From a virus: a stretch of 44,869 nt of DNA. Below the pieces are notes generated by a model. The model had not been told where the DNA came from. It saw nothing but the letters and a program-made list of their open reading frames with translations, and searched no databases. The stretch lies in the IMG/VR virus record IMGVR_UViG_3300032805_000011, positions 1 to 44,869 of that record; one strand, written 5' to 3'. Shown here piece by piece: positions 1-8,529 of the stretch. The translations under genes were made by a program, and so were the position numbers. Every line of letters starts with the position of its first letter. Position 1 is the first letter of the stretch.

Positions 1-212
1 TACTCGAACCAGAACCATTACAACCAGCAGTTAATGTTGGTGCGTTAGTGCCAGTGCTGGAGTAATCCATTAAGGCTAAGTTAGCCAATGACGGGACTGT
101 AGCACCATTTACCCTGGAAAAATCAAACATACGATTTTGATTAAGCCCTGTTGACAATGGGGTGCCATTATTCTGAAATATATTCGTATAGCTATCAAAG
201 CTATAAAAGGTA
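1..212. repeat. Direct terminal repeat, left copy
   Basis: This 212-bp block recurs at the right end (44658-44869) in the same orientation. The only difference I see is C at 128 versus T at 44785. Both copies lie inside the same minus-strand tailspike gene in the same frame, so joining them restores one continuous gene. That is what the overlap of a circular or circularly permuted genome assembly looks like, and it gives a unit length of 44,657 bp. A true packaged terminal repeat is the alternative. The mismatch changes a tailspike codon (Met on the left copy, Ile on the right). Confidence 0.9.
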
Positions 213-2188
213 ATATCTGAGGGCCATGTATTATTTATCGTATAGTCAAACAAAGCCGCAACAGCAGCGCCAACCCCAGTGGGATTACACTGGATATTAT
301 AAAAATGAAAGCTATCTACCGCTCCAAAATAGTAGCAAGTATGGTTAATATTATTTGGTATAACTTGTACGTTTCTCCACTGATCATAGAATACATCAGC
401 TGTATTTATACCGCTAATATGTATGCCCTGTGGATCAGACCCAGTACCAAAAGAAGCATTTGGGGGAATCCAAACTTGTATGCTATCCCAAACATTATTG
501 TTCGATGCTTTAGTCCCTACAGTCTCAAGGATACCTATATTATAAGAACCAGATACTAATAAACCACGAATGCTACCAAAAGAAGCACTTGTGGTAACTA
601 GACCAAATGAATTAGTAGAAGCTACTTGACTTAAATCTATTGATAAATTTTCAAGACCCCAATCGTTAATTGGGCCATTAACCTTTATGCAAATCCCATA
701 CCAAAGACATCGCAAATTAACTGGCAAGACTGACGGGGTTCCGGTTATTCCATTAATGCCACCACGGGAAGCATTCCCTTCTAATATAATACCAGATGTT
801 GTAGACGCTGTTGTACCATTACCATTACCAATATTTGTTGTTGACGTAAATTGGTAAGTACCCACATTAAGATAGCATTTACCCCCAGTAGAGGGTAAAC
901 TACCTATACAATGCTGCAAAGCAACCGTATCGTCATGGTCGGATATTGCACCGCTTACACTATTGGTCGCTGCATTAGCAACTGTTACTGTTGTAGTACC
1001 ACCACCACTTACTATAGATGTTAAAAGATAATCATTAAGGGCAGCTCCGGGGGGGGATGAAGGAATCCAATCAGGGACAGTAACAGTAGTAGTACCTACA
1101 TCGTTCCATGACTGGGACGTACCACCATTACGAAATATAATAAGCGGAGTCATAGAACCAGAAGTTTTCCCATATACTACACACGCAGCATTACTAGCAG
1201 GGGCCGTCCATGACAATGCATTATAGTTAGTGGTACTAAGTGTGGCATTCCCATTAGTGATTGTAGTAGCTGTAGGAGCCGCGCTCATTCCACCCGCAGC
1301 GTCTAAACATGCAACTTGATACTGATAATGCGTAGAGCCCGTGGTTCCGGTTGCGGTTACACTTAGCCCAGAGGGGTTACCCAAGGAATAAGAAGCGCCA
1401 GCGCCATTGCACCGTATGCCTTGACCGTTTGCAAAATCTATAGCAGAACCAAGAGACATAGATGTAGAAGAACTACTTATGCTGCAAGTAGTACTTTGTA
1501 TAGAACCAGAGGCACCAAAATCATAAGCATTAACTATATCCTTAACTTTACTGTCTAACGTACGTTGCACAGCACCGGTGCCAGATTGTGTAATAGGTAA
1601 AAGACTTTCAGCCGTTGCTCCTGTAGCACCTTGTGCACTACCAGCGGCTCCAGTGCCGATATAGAACTGTGACGTACTAATGCTAGGTAAAGCAGAGTTT
1701 AAATTTGATGTAGTAATAAAATTAGTAGCACAACTAATTCCACTGTTAGGTATATACTGCAACGCACTATTGGAACTCGAACAACTAGCAACACTATTAG
1801 CTATTGATACAGCAGAAGAACCAGTGAAGTTACCCCAAACTGTGTTAGGTCCACTAGTTGTAGTATTTACCATGCAAGTTGGGCAAGTTAGAAAGCCCGT
1901 AGTGGTATTTAGCACCAAAGGAGAAGAAGCATTAGCGGCAATAGTACCAGAAATAGTTGGCGGATTAATTACTACATTACCTGCAACTGCTTGAGGTATA
2001 ATCTCCGCACTACCACTAGTAGCACCTTTAAGGATAACGGCACCTGGAGTTCCCCCATTCTCACCAAGAACAGGTTGCTCGGTATCTACACCGGCATCTG
2101 TGGGCACACAAGAACCAGGACTCGTATATGTACAAGCAACCGCTTGGGCATATAAAAATAAAGAAATTATGAAGACAACTAGCCTCAT
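1..2188 (-). CDS. Tailspike with pectate-lyase-like fold and signal peptide (N-terminal 729 codons; continues at right end)
   Basis: The start ATG (2188-2186) overlaps the stop of the upstream tail gene as ATGA. I read the whole frame to position 1 without a stop. It continues through the circular join to 44431, for 804 aa in total. Residues 1-18 are a hydrophobic signal peptide (MRLVVFIISLFLYAQAVAC), with AVAC a weak lipobox-like end. Around residue 223 is a VNAYDFGA motif, and near 418 a DDTVALQ motif followed by a G-K-C-Y-L-N-V-GTY strand. These are the two halves of the opening motif of pectate-lyase-3/tailspike beta-helices. Between them lies a roughly 100-residue Fn3-like segment. Ser/Thr/Asn/Gly-rich repeats follow, as in a beta-helix. 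The probable role is receptor binding or polysaccharide cleavage at the cell surface. The enzymatic activity is not shown. Confidence 0.85.
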   Translation of the reverse strand, partial: MRLVVFIISLFLYAQAVACTYTSPGSCVPTDAGVDTEQPVLGENGGTPGAVILKGATSGSAEIIPQAVAGNVVINPPTISGTIAANASSPLVLNTTTGFLTCPTCMVNTTTSGPNTVWGNFTGSSAVSIANSVASCSSSNSALQYIPNSGISCATNFITTSNLNSALPSISTSQFYIGTGAAGSAQGATGATAESLLPITQSGTGAVQRTLDSKVKDIVNAYDFGASGSIQSTTCSISSSSTSMSLGSAIDFANGQGIRCNGAGASYSLGNPSGLSVTATGTTGSTHYQYQVACLDAAGGMSAAPTATTITNGNATLSTTNYNALSWTAPASNAACVVYGKTSGSMTPLIIFRNGGTSQSWNDVGTTTVTVPDWIPSSPPGAALNDYLLTSIVSGGGTTTVTVANAATNSVSGAISDHDDTVALQHCIGSLPSTGGKCYLNVGTYQFTSTTNIGNGNGTTASTTSGIILEGNASRGGINGITGTPSVLPVNLRCLWYGICIKVNGPINDWGLENLSIDLSQVASTNSFGLVTTSASFGSIRGLLVSGSYNIGILETVGTKASNNNVWDSIQVWIPPNASFGTGSDPQGIHISGINTADVFYDQWRNVQVIPNNINHTCYYFGAVDSFHFYNIQCNPTGVGAAVAALFDYTINNTWPSDITFYSFDSYTNIFQNNGTPLSTGLNQNRMFDFSRVNGATVPSLANLALMDYSSTGTNAPTLTAGCNGSGSS

Positions 2189-4062
2189 TGTACTACCAAT
2201 AAATAATTAGCACTTCTAGTTGTACCAGAATTACTAGGATGATTAACAGTGAACGAACCTTGACCAGCTACAATAGAGAAATCACCTGAAGCTACATCCT
2301 CAGCAATCCCACCAGGAAGAGGCTGATACTCGACAAACGAAGTAGGCGTGCAAGCAAGGGCGGCACCCGTATTAATAAGCGTGGAAGTTTGGTTAGGATT
2401 AAGCGTAAACTTACCCGTGAGCAAAGACTGAGGAAGCGCTACAAACATGGCCGAACTCTGGAGTATGTAACCAAGTGCTTGCAACCTCGTAACAAGCGGG
2501 CCTATCCGAAGATTTGCCGATGATGGCCCGGAACCTGCAACTGTGCAAGACTTAAACACAAGAGGGTTGGCATAAGCGAGCTGTTGAGCGGCGTAGGCCG
2601 TCAGCGTGCCAAGCCACGGCGCATTGCCCCAAGTGAACTCATCCCAAACCGTGGAGACATTCATACCCTGGAGTTGCGATTGGCCTATAATACGGCTTTG
2701 CTCATCCCTAACAAAGAAGAGGTAAACATCTTCTAAATTAAGCTGCATGTCTATAGTTTGTTCTATAACATTATGCATAGCTCCATCTTTGGAACCAGGA
2801 ACTAAAGGAGTCTGGTAAAGCCAATTGAGAGCGTTACCATTCTCAACATAAGTATTAGTTAGTCCAGGAACAGTATTTGACTGCCAAAGCGATCCTTGAG
2901 CGCTAACGGGGGCAACTATGAAAGTGGACCCCATACCCTGAATAAGGGAAGCTGGGAACGTATGGGGTCCACTCCATCTCTTACCAGAGATATGGTAAAA
3001 ATATTCTTGATAAGGACTACCAGCTAAAACACCATTTTGTAAACTAACTCTTATACAATCTCCTGCATATGCTATAGCTATACGAGAAGGAACTAATGAA
3101 GTGAAGAAAACCCTAGCAATGCCTTTACCATAAGATCCTAGGGGATCACTGACAGCGGCAGCATAATTAATAAATCTAAGTCCATCAGGAGATACAAAGC
3201 AAATATCTTGAGGGGTAGCGCAAACAGAGTTTTGACTAAATGTACCTGTCGCAACATTAAGCTGGTTAATTGCCAGGTTACTTAAAGCAGCATCACCCGT
3301 AAGTTGGTACATTATTATGGTATCAACAAATATTATAATAGATTGAACAATCCCACCCTGAACTTGATTTTGCAAAGGCATACCAATCAAGGCGGTAATA
3401 GATTGGTTAGTACCAAAGGTTAGAACTTGAGTTCCCGATGTACAATTAGTAGCATTATTAGTATCGGAAAATACTAAAGCATTCTGAACAGCATAATAGG
3501 CTCTACTATTAAACTGAGTAATAGAAATAGGTTTACTAGGAAGAGTAACGGCACCCGTCAACGTTCCCGCGCTCCAAGATGGTGCAGCTGGATTATTAAT
3601 ATTTAAAACACCGAAGAAATAACCACCCGCTTGGTTGAATCCTTGGTGTGCAACAAGAATTTCACCTCCGACCAGTGTCATAGTTGGGGGAACCCATGCA
3701 CCATTAATAGATGGGGAAACGGGAGTATTAACAGAAGTTACACCAGATACAGTAACGAAAGTACCAGTAGAGGTGTTATAAACGAATGGTTCATCCTGGC
3801 CAACATTTCTGGATGAAGCAATCATACCATAAACGATGTTACCTACAACCAGCATACAAGAAATAAAGCCAGGGGAAGAAAAACCATTAAATGAAGTTAG
3901 TTCTGTAGAAGCTGGCCTGCATTGCCAGAGGCAATCAGAACCAGTGTCGGGAACTAAGTTCTGCAAAGACAACATCGCACCAGGAAAAGCGAGGTCCATA
4001 GCTGGGGCATCGCTTAGCCCTTGGGGCTTATAGATAACCGGATTAGATTTACGAAGAGCCAT
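2185..4062 (-). CDS. Tail hub/nozzle-like protein (P22 gp10-type, putative)
   Basis: This is a 625-aa protein immediately after the adaptor gene and before the tailspike. Its start lies inside the adaptor's last codons (14-bp overlap) and its stop overlaps the tailspike start as ATGA, so translation is probably coupled. The sequence is almost all beta, with repeated short strands and loops (for example GEILVAHQGFNQAGGYFF and GLRFINYAAA), as in the beta-propeller nozzle or stabilisation proteins of podoviruses (P22 gp10, T7 gp12). An N-terminal segment with PGAMLSLQNLVPDTG resembles the usual start of that group. The call rests on position, size and fold style, not on a signature motif, so a generic tail protein is the safe fallback. 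Confidence 0.65.
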   Translation of the reverse strand: MALRKSNPVIYKPQGLSDAPAMDLAFPGAMLSLQNLVPDTGSDCLWQCRPASTELTSFNGFSSPGFISCMLVVGNIVYGMIASSRNVGQDEPFVYNTSTGTFVTVSGVTSVNTPVSPSINGAWVPPTMTLVGGEILVAHQGFNQAGGYFFGVLNINNPAAPSWSAGTLTGAVTLPSKPISITQFNSRAYYAVQNALVFSDTNNATNCTSGTQVLTFGTNQSITALIGMPLQNQVQGGIVQSIIIFVDTIIMYQLTGDAALSNLAINQLNVATGTFSQNSVCATPQDICFVSPDGLRFINYAAAVSDPLGSYGKGIARVFFTSLVPSRIAIAYAGDCIRVSLQNGVLAGSPYQEYFYHISGKRWSGPHTFPASLIQGMGSTFIVAPVSAQGSLWQSNTVPGLTNTYVENGNALNWLYQTPLVPGSKDGAMHNVIEQTIDMQLNLEDVYLFFVRDEQSRIIGQSQLQGMNVSTVWDEFTWGNAPWLGTLTAYAAQQLAYANPLVFKSCTVAGSGPSSANLRIGPLVTRLQALGYILQSSAMFVALPQSLLTGKFTLNPNQTSTLINTGAALACTPTSFVEYQPLPGGIAEDVASGDFSIVAGQGSFTVNHPSNSGTTRSANYLLVVQ

Positions 4063-4849
4063 TGGCTAACATACCCACCACACAGGTAACGAACATAACA
4101 ATTGGAAAAACGAACCCTACGCTCTTAGTGTTCTTCAAAAGGTCGAAGGGAGAGCTGAACTTATTCCTATCTAGCTTAACCCTAAGTACAGTGCTTTCTA
4201 AGTCTCTCTGCATCGTCAGCCATTTGCTGATAAGCTTCCTCGCTTTCTCATGTTGCTTATCTACTCTATCATCGTCTGCTATGTCCATCATCCTAGCAGA
4301 CAATTCCCAAATAAGGTATTGTTGGAGAGGAAAGGGAGGAACAACCGTAGACACACTAGGATTAACTATATCAGCAGTTAACTTAGCATACCTAATAAAT
4401 ACGGTAAATGCAGCATTAGGTGGTGGCCAGAATTCTATGGTTGGAGGAGTATTGCTATCGTCAACACAGAAAAACACCATCTGGGCATTAAACCCAGTAG
4501 TAGTTATGAGTTGGTCAAACTCACTACGTTGCTTCTGAATGAGGGTATAGGGCACCCCAGACACAAGATAAAAGCACTCATCCTCTAGTATACGAAGGTG
4601 ATCGGGAGCAAGGTTGTAATAAGGGATGTTGGACGTAATAGTAAAACCAGAAGGAGCGGCAGTATTGACCTGCCACAACCCACGATCATACTCAAGATCG
4701 TTGATTTGTACTAGCTCCTCCAGAATAATATTAAGAAACTGCCCGGCCTGGATAACCATACCGGGAGTTTTGGAGATAGCACAGGCTAAACTAATGAGCT
4801 GCGCCGCTGTTTGAGCCAAGACGTTTCTCCATTTGCGCAGCATCGGCAA
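4049..4849 (-). CDS. Head-tail adaptor (P22 gp4 / T7 gp11-like, putative)
   Basis: This is a 266-aa protein between a coiled-coil protein and the nozzle-like protein. The N-terminal helices (QTAAQLISLACAISKTPG, then a helix with ILEELVQINDLEYDRGLW), a central beta part containing EFWPPPNAAFTVFIRYAK, and a C-terminal helical part (LIWELSARMMDIADDDR) match the architecture of podovirus adaptor proteins that join portal to tail. Two in-frame ATGs (4849, 4843) could start it; both lie inside the upstream gene (59-bp overlap). The last 22 residues are hydrophobic (FPIVMFVTCVVGMLANG), which is odd for an adaptor. They could be an embedded strand or a read-out of the overlap region. Confidence 0.6.
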   Translation of the reverse strand: MPMLRKWRNVLAQTAAQLISLACAISKTPGMVIQAGQFLNIILEELVQINDLEYDRGLWQVNTAAPSGFTITSNIPYYNLAPDHLRILEDECFYLVSGVPYTLIQKQRSEFDQLITTTGFNAQMVFFCVDDSNTPPTIEFWPPPNAAFTVFIRYAKLTADIVNPSVSTVVPPFPLQQYLIWELSARMMDIADDDRVDKQHEKARKLISKWLTMQRDLESTVLRVKLDRNKFSSPFDLLKNTKSVGFVFPIVMFVTCVVGMLANGSS

Positions 4850-5279
4850 TCATGGAGTCATGCCGATGCATGGCCTGTCTTAGATTATTATCGATAGCGA
4901 TTAGATTCTGAGCCACAGGACGGGCAATCTTACCATTCCCCGAGCGCTTAGCCTCTTCCTCTTTTTCTGCTCTTTTCTGCTTAAGCTCCTCTTTAATATT
5001 GTCAATCATAGCAACAGAGAGCTTAATCTCAGTCTTGAGCTTTTGGTAATCGAACCTAAGCTGTTCTAGCTCTATAACACCGAGAGCCTTACGAGTATAA
5101 GCCTGCATCACATCTTCATCCATAGAAAGAGGAAGATGGAACTGGGCAATAGCCGTACTGCCAGCTTTATCAAGAATAATGTTAAAAGAGAACGTTACTC
5201 CAGGCTCTACTATCTCCTTTGTAGCAGAACCGGGGGCCTTAACTTGGGTAGGTTTCGTTTGTGGCTTTGTAGAGATCAT
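4791..5279 (-). CDS. Coiled-coil protein of the head-tail module, unknown function
   Basis: This 162-aa protein has a Pro/Lys-rich N-terminus (residues 1-20), a short beta part (VTFSFNIILDKAG), and then a long charged coiled coil from about residue 60 to 115 (LEQLRFDYQKLKTEIKL...EELKQKRAEKEEE). Its start overlaps the preceding gene's end by 4 bp and its end overlaps the adaptor start by 59 bp. Its place between capsid and adaptor fits a head-completion or minor head component. I do not recognise the family. Confidence 0.7.
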   Translation of the reverse strand: MISTKPQTKPTQVKAPGSATKEIVEPGVTFSFNIILDKAGSTAIAQFHLPLSMDEDVMQAYTRKALGVIELEQLRFDYQKLKTEIKLSVAMIDNIKEELKQKRAEKEEEAKRSGNGKIARPVAQNLIAIDNNLRQAMHRHDSMIADAAQMEKRLGSNSGAAH

Positions 5280-5875
5280 AGCTGTGGCTGTCCGATGTTT
5301 TTAGAGGTTGTGACTTTCGGCACCACCCGGCCAGCGGACATAGGACTGATTGGAGCCGCTACCTGTTGTGGCGTCGGAGCATTTGTAACACCTCGCGTAG
5401 CGGAAAGTCCAGTGCTTCTAGGCTTGCGGTAAATATCCTTGTTGGCCCCGCCCGTCTCTTCCTCATGCCGCCAAGCCCTATCCATCATATGATTAAGCGT
5501 GTCCGCAACCGAGGCGGGGATAGTGTAGGTGTAAGCATGGTAGTAGCGACGATTATCGATACGTATGTATTCAGAGTGTCCAGGCAAGTCCATAAGAAGA
5601 GTTATTTGCTCCTCTTCAAGGCCCTTCTGAATACGAACAGCAGAGCGAGCCTTAACCTTGAAGTCCTTCTTAGCTTTTTCAGCTAGTTCTTCCCGAATCT
5701 CGTCCTCTACTTCGGCAAGAAGCTCAGCTCTCTCCTCCTCGGAAAGGAGACCATCGAAGGATTCATCCTCCATAACCGGAGCAATAGCCACCTCCTTTTT
5801 AGAAAGGCGGGAATAAGCGTTCTGTCTGCGAGCTACCATTTCACACCTAAAGTTGGTAAGGGGGATATCACCCAT
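5276..5875 (-). CDS. Conserved-looking virion-module protein, unknown function
   Basis: This 199-aa protein lies just downstream of the major capsid gene (16-bp gap). An acidic helix-rich segment (residues 38-75, LLSEEERAELLAEVEDE) is followed by a beta segment containing HSEYIRIDNRRYYHAYTYTIP (about 100-120), then a disordered Pro/Thr-rich tail. The YHAYTY/IP segment resembles short motifs in proteins that follow N4-type capsid genes, but I cannot name the family. Translation is probably coupled to the next gene through a 4-bp overlap. Confidence 0.75.
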   Translation of the reverse strand: MGDIPLTNFRCEMVARRQNAYSRLSKKEVAIAPVMEDESFDGLLSEEERAELLAEVEDEIREELAEKAKKDFKVKARSAVRIQKGLEEEQITLLMDLPGHSEYIRIDNRRYYHAYTYTIPASVADTLNHMMDRAWRHEEETGGANKDIYRKPRSTGLSATRGVTNAPTPQQVAAPISPMSAGRVVPKVTTSKNIGQPQL

Positions 5876-5890
5876 CCCCCTTTGTTGGGA

Positions 5891-7249
5891 TTAGTTAAAC
5901 GTTGAGCCATAAGCAGAAGCAGACTCTATACGACCAAAGAAATTCTGATTTTCAATGAGCGTACCATAGAACGTCTTCCATCCAACTATACGAAGCTGAT
6001 TGAGGGGATCGGACTTATCTGCCTCTTTCAGATAGGTAAAACCTACATCGTCAAGAATAACCTGACCATAGGCACCCCTGCCAAAGACAAAGGTTGGGTA
6101 TACAGTTATACCAGTAGTAATACCTGGATAGGCCGGAGGAACTTGAGCCAATCCGCTACCAGTGATGGTAATAGTAGTGTTGGCGGGAAGTTGCACAGCT
6201 TGTCCAGTAAGAGGACCATATGAAGGTCCAGAGGTTGTTAGCCCCAGATTGGTAAGAGTAGAACCACCTGCTGTACTGACATAAACATTGAAAGTATACC
6301 CCGCAACATTGGGTGTAGTTAAGGTGAACGAGCCATTGCCTGCTATAACAACACCAGAAGTGACAGCAGCAACATAAGACTCATACTGATTCTGGGTATC
6401 GGAACCAGTAACTTGTACTTTATAAGTGCCACCAGTAAACGTACCGCCACTACCAACAGGAGTAGCTGAAACAGCATTATAGCCTGTCCAAAATGGCACC
6501 ATGTTAGACATACAGAAGCGTATGCCACGCCATTCCCCAAACTCATAATTATAGAGACGATTGACATCGCTATAAGAAAGAGCATTGATAATAGTAGTGT
6601 CCGCGTAAAGATCGGCCATGACAAATGGATGCATGACGCAGACATAGTGTGGCATACCTCGCGGTGAGTCCGAAGCCCTGGCCCCCCCGCCATCGGCATC
6701 GAGAACCACATCGGTCATCTCATCGCCATTAAAGCGAGGAGCCCCCAAGGCTACAAGCTGAGCAAAGATGCGATTGAAGACCTGACCGGTAATAACGGAG
6801 GTAGAAGTAAGAGAAGCACGAGCACCAACGGCACCCACGAAATCAACCTGAGTCCCGCCAAGAAGAGCATTGAAGCAATTACGCTCAAGAGTCTCGGAAA
6901 CTTGAAGGGCTGTAAGCTCGATAGCCTTTTGGAAAAGGGGATGCTTAATCGTAAGCTCGGCAACGTCCGTAATGATGATACGATCACCCCACTGCTGCGC
7001 AGTCGCGGTAACCTGCGCCAGTGTCATCAACTCCCCTGGAGGCGGGGAACCCTCTGTCAGGGGCTGGTAGGGAAGGGGAACACGATTGAACCGGGTTGCG
7101 GTATAGGACGTGCCCCGCCCCTTGGGCAGGGTAAGGGGATCGCCCAAACGATAAACGACAAGCTGACGCCGGACAAGCGGAAGGGTCTCGGTTGCGATAT
7201 ACGCCTCGATATCGCTAGCGAAACTAGAAGCAACATTAGTGTTGGCCAC
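5891..7249 (-). CDS. Major capsid protein, N4-gp56 family
   Basis: This 452-aa protein forms the icosahedral shell. Residues 1-250 carry recognisable N4-gp56-family features: an early helix, a GRGTSYTATRFNR stretch near 44-56, the segment LAQVTATAQQWGDRIIITDVAE at 78-98, a helix ending RNCFNALLGGTQV, and HYVCVMHPF near 201-208. The C-terminus has the expected GQVILDDVGFTYLKEADKSDPLNQLR...VGWKTFYGTLI pattern. Between about 260 and 378 is an extra Gly/Thr/Val-rich beta segment that splits this pattern and looks like an inserted Ig-like domain. The scaffold gene lies just upstream (7285-8067), the usual order. The start at 7249 is followed by a sensible N-terminus (MANTNVASSF). Confidence 0.92.
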   Translation of the reverse strand: MANTNVASSFASDIEAYIATETLPLVRRQLVVYRLGDPLTLPKGRGTSYTATRFNRVPLPYQPLTEGSPPPGELMTLAQVTATAQQWGDRIIITDVAELTIKHPLFQKAIELTALQVSETLERNCFNALLGGTQVDFVGAVGARASLTSTSVITGQVFNRIFAQLVALGAPRFNGDEMTDVVLDADGGGARASDSPRGMPHYVCVMHPFVMADLYADTTIINALSYSDVNRLYNYEFGEWRGIRFCMSNMVPFWTGYNAVSATPVGSGGTFTGGTYKVQVTGSDTQNQYESYVAAVTSGVVIAGNGSFTLTTPNVAGYTFNVYVSTAGGSTLTNLGLTTSGPSYGPLTGQAVQLPANTTITITGSGLAQVPPAYPGITTGITVYPTFVFGRGAYGQVILDDVGFTYLKEADKSDPLNQLRIVGWKTFYGTLIENQNFFGRIESASAYGSTFN

Positions 7250-7284
7250 GGACGAACTCCTGCCAGTGACCCCATGCTACTACG

Positions 7285-8067
7285 CTAGAGGGGTATGTTC
7301 TCTAATCTCTTTCTTAAAGCTTCTCTGTCTGACGTGGGGCCACGCTTACCCGGCGTAGAGGCACCGTCACCCCGCGAATTCATAGGCTTGGAAACAGGCT
7401 TGCGTCTTTGGGCTTGAGGCTTGCTGGACCGTTCCGCCATGCTTAAGACCTCATCGCCTACGAGATACCTCAAAATCTGTTCCCTGCTTAAATTAGTACC
7501 ACTGTCCCGTGCTTTCTTCAACTCCGTTTCCACCTTGTCTCGGTAGCGCTTATAGGTTTTGTTAATGGAGCACTTGGCATCGTAGGATGCCTTATCGGAG
7601 GCATCGGCACGCCAAAACTGGTCCATCTGACTTTGGAAGACAATCTGCCCGCGAAGCTCCTGCACATCGGCGGCCGTACGCTCTTCCGGCGTCATTGTCT
7701 CGCGAAGCTGCTCGCGCTGCTGGCGGGCAGCGGCAAGCCGTTGCGCTTCTTCCCGCTGGCGCTCCGCAGCCAAAGCGTTCGCCCGCTGCTCGGCAGCTTC
7801 GGCTCGCTGGCGCGCAGCCGCAAGCTCCGCCTCGCGGCGCTGCCATCGGGTCTGAGACCGGCGCTGCCGTGAAGGCAGGTTAGAGTCTACGCGGTCCTGC
7901 CGCCCTTGAACTTGAGGCTCTTCTTCCGGCTCATCGGCGTCTTGCTCTTCATCGCCTTCTTGTCCGCCATCATTGCCGGGTCCTTCGTCCCCCTCATCTT
8001 CTTCATCTTGACCATCTGTTAAGTCCTCCAGCTCTAACTCGTCTTCATCTCCGGGTAATAGTGTCAT
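7285..8067 (-). CDS. Capsid scaffolding protein (putative)
   Basis: This 260-aa protein lies directly upstream of the capsid gene. Residues 1-55 are extremely acidic (runs of D, E, G). Residues 65-130 form a long Arg/Ala/Glu/Gln coiled coil. The C-terminal 60 residues are basic and disordered. Acidic N-terminus, long helix and basic C-terminal tail next to a capsid gene is the usual appearance of a scaffolding protein. It starts inside the stop of the upstream gene (ATGA). The GC-rich coiled-coil region leaves several other frames open; those are shadows. Confidence 0.75.
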   Translation of the reverse strand: MTLLPGDEDELELEDLTDGQDEEDEGDEGPGNDGGQEGDEEQDADEPEEEPQVQGRQDRVDSNLPSRQRRSQTRWQRREAELAAARQRAEAAEQRANALAAERQREEAQRLAAARQQREQLRETMTPEERTAADVQELRGQIVFQSQMDQFWRADASDKASYDAKCSINKTYKRYRDKVETELKKARDSGTNLSREQILRYLVGDEVLSMAERSSKPQAQRRKPVSKPMNSRGDGASTPGKRGPTSDREALRKRLENIPL

Positions 8068-8435
8068 TTCTTATGTCTCACCTTGATAGTCTTAGTCTCA
8101 CCTGTTTTGGGGTTAGCAATCTTTATTAAAATAGGTAAATCATGTTTAACCTGCTGTATGGATTCTTTGATATTGATAAGCTCGGCCCTCGTAGCTAAAG
8201 ACTGAAATGTTATGGATGTATGCCTAACTTTAGCTTTTTCCTCTAATACCGCTACTTGAATGTCAAGTTTATGAATAGAGGAAACCATATCGTTAAGCTT
8301 GGTGTTCATATTAATAAACATCCAAAGTACAGACGGTAGTAAAAGTGTTGTAACTAGTGTACCGACAAACTTGAGAGCATCATGCTCCGTTATCGCTTTA
8401 ACAGGATCAACACTAGAACTAGAAACGGTTACCAT
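8064..8435 (-). CDS. Single-pass membrane protein, possible holin or lysis accessory
   Basis: This 123-aa protein has one clear membrane segment at about residues 22-42 (KFVGTLVTTLLLPSVLWMFI), then a long helix likely to form a coiled coil (about 45-95), then a Lys-rich tail. It follows the lysozyme gene and precedes the scaffold. A GAGG-type ribosome site stands just before its ATG. One-TM holins and inner-membrane spanins can look like this. The adjacent muramidase favours a lysis role, but no family motif supports it. Confidence 0.65.
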   Translation of the reverse strand: MVTVSSSSVDPVKAITEHDALKFVGTLVTTLLLPSVLWMFINMNTKLNDMVSSIHKLDIQVAVLEEKAKVRHTSITFQSLATRAELINIKESIQQVKHDLPILIKIANPKTGETKTIKVRHKK

Positions 8436-8452
8436 ACCAGTACCTCAAAAGA

Positions 8453-8498
8453 CCGGGTTACTATTCATCACTGTAGGGTCGCTGGGATAGTAACCCGG
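8453..8498 (-). other. 12-bp perfect inverted repeat between lysozyme and membrane-protein genes
   Basis: CCGGGTTACTAT (8453-8464) and ATAGTAACCCGG (8487-8498) are exact reverse complements around a 22-nt loop. Read on the minus strand, the stem is followed by TCTTTT, so it could act as a weak terminator or attenuator, or as an RNA processing or stability element within the late transcript. It ends about 12 nt before the ribosome site of the membrane-protein gene. Confidence 0.7.
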
Positions 8499-8529
8499 CC
8501 CTTTAGCATAAGCAGCCACAAGGCTTACA

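Noticed and set aside
305-559. Plus-strand 84-codon frame at the left end
   Set aside because: It is antisense to the tailspike gene, whose frame I followed without a stop; no ribosome site supports the plus frame.
7587-7883. Open frames antisense to the scaffold gene
   Set aside because: GC-rich coiled-coil coding leaves antisense frames open; they lack ribosome sites and protein-like composition.
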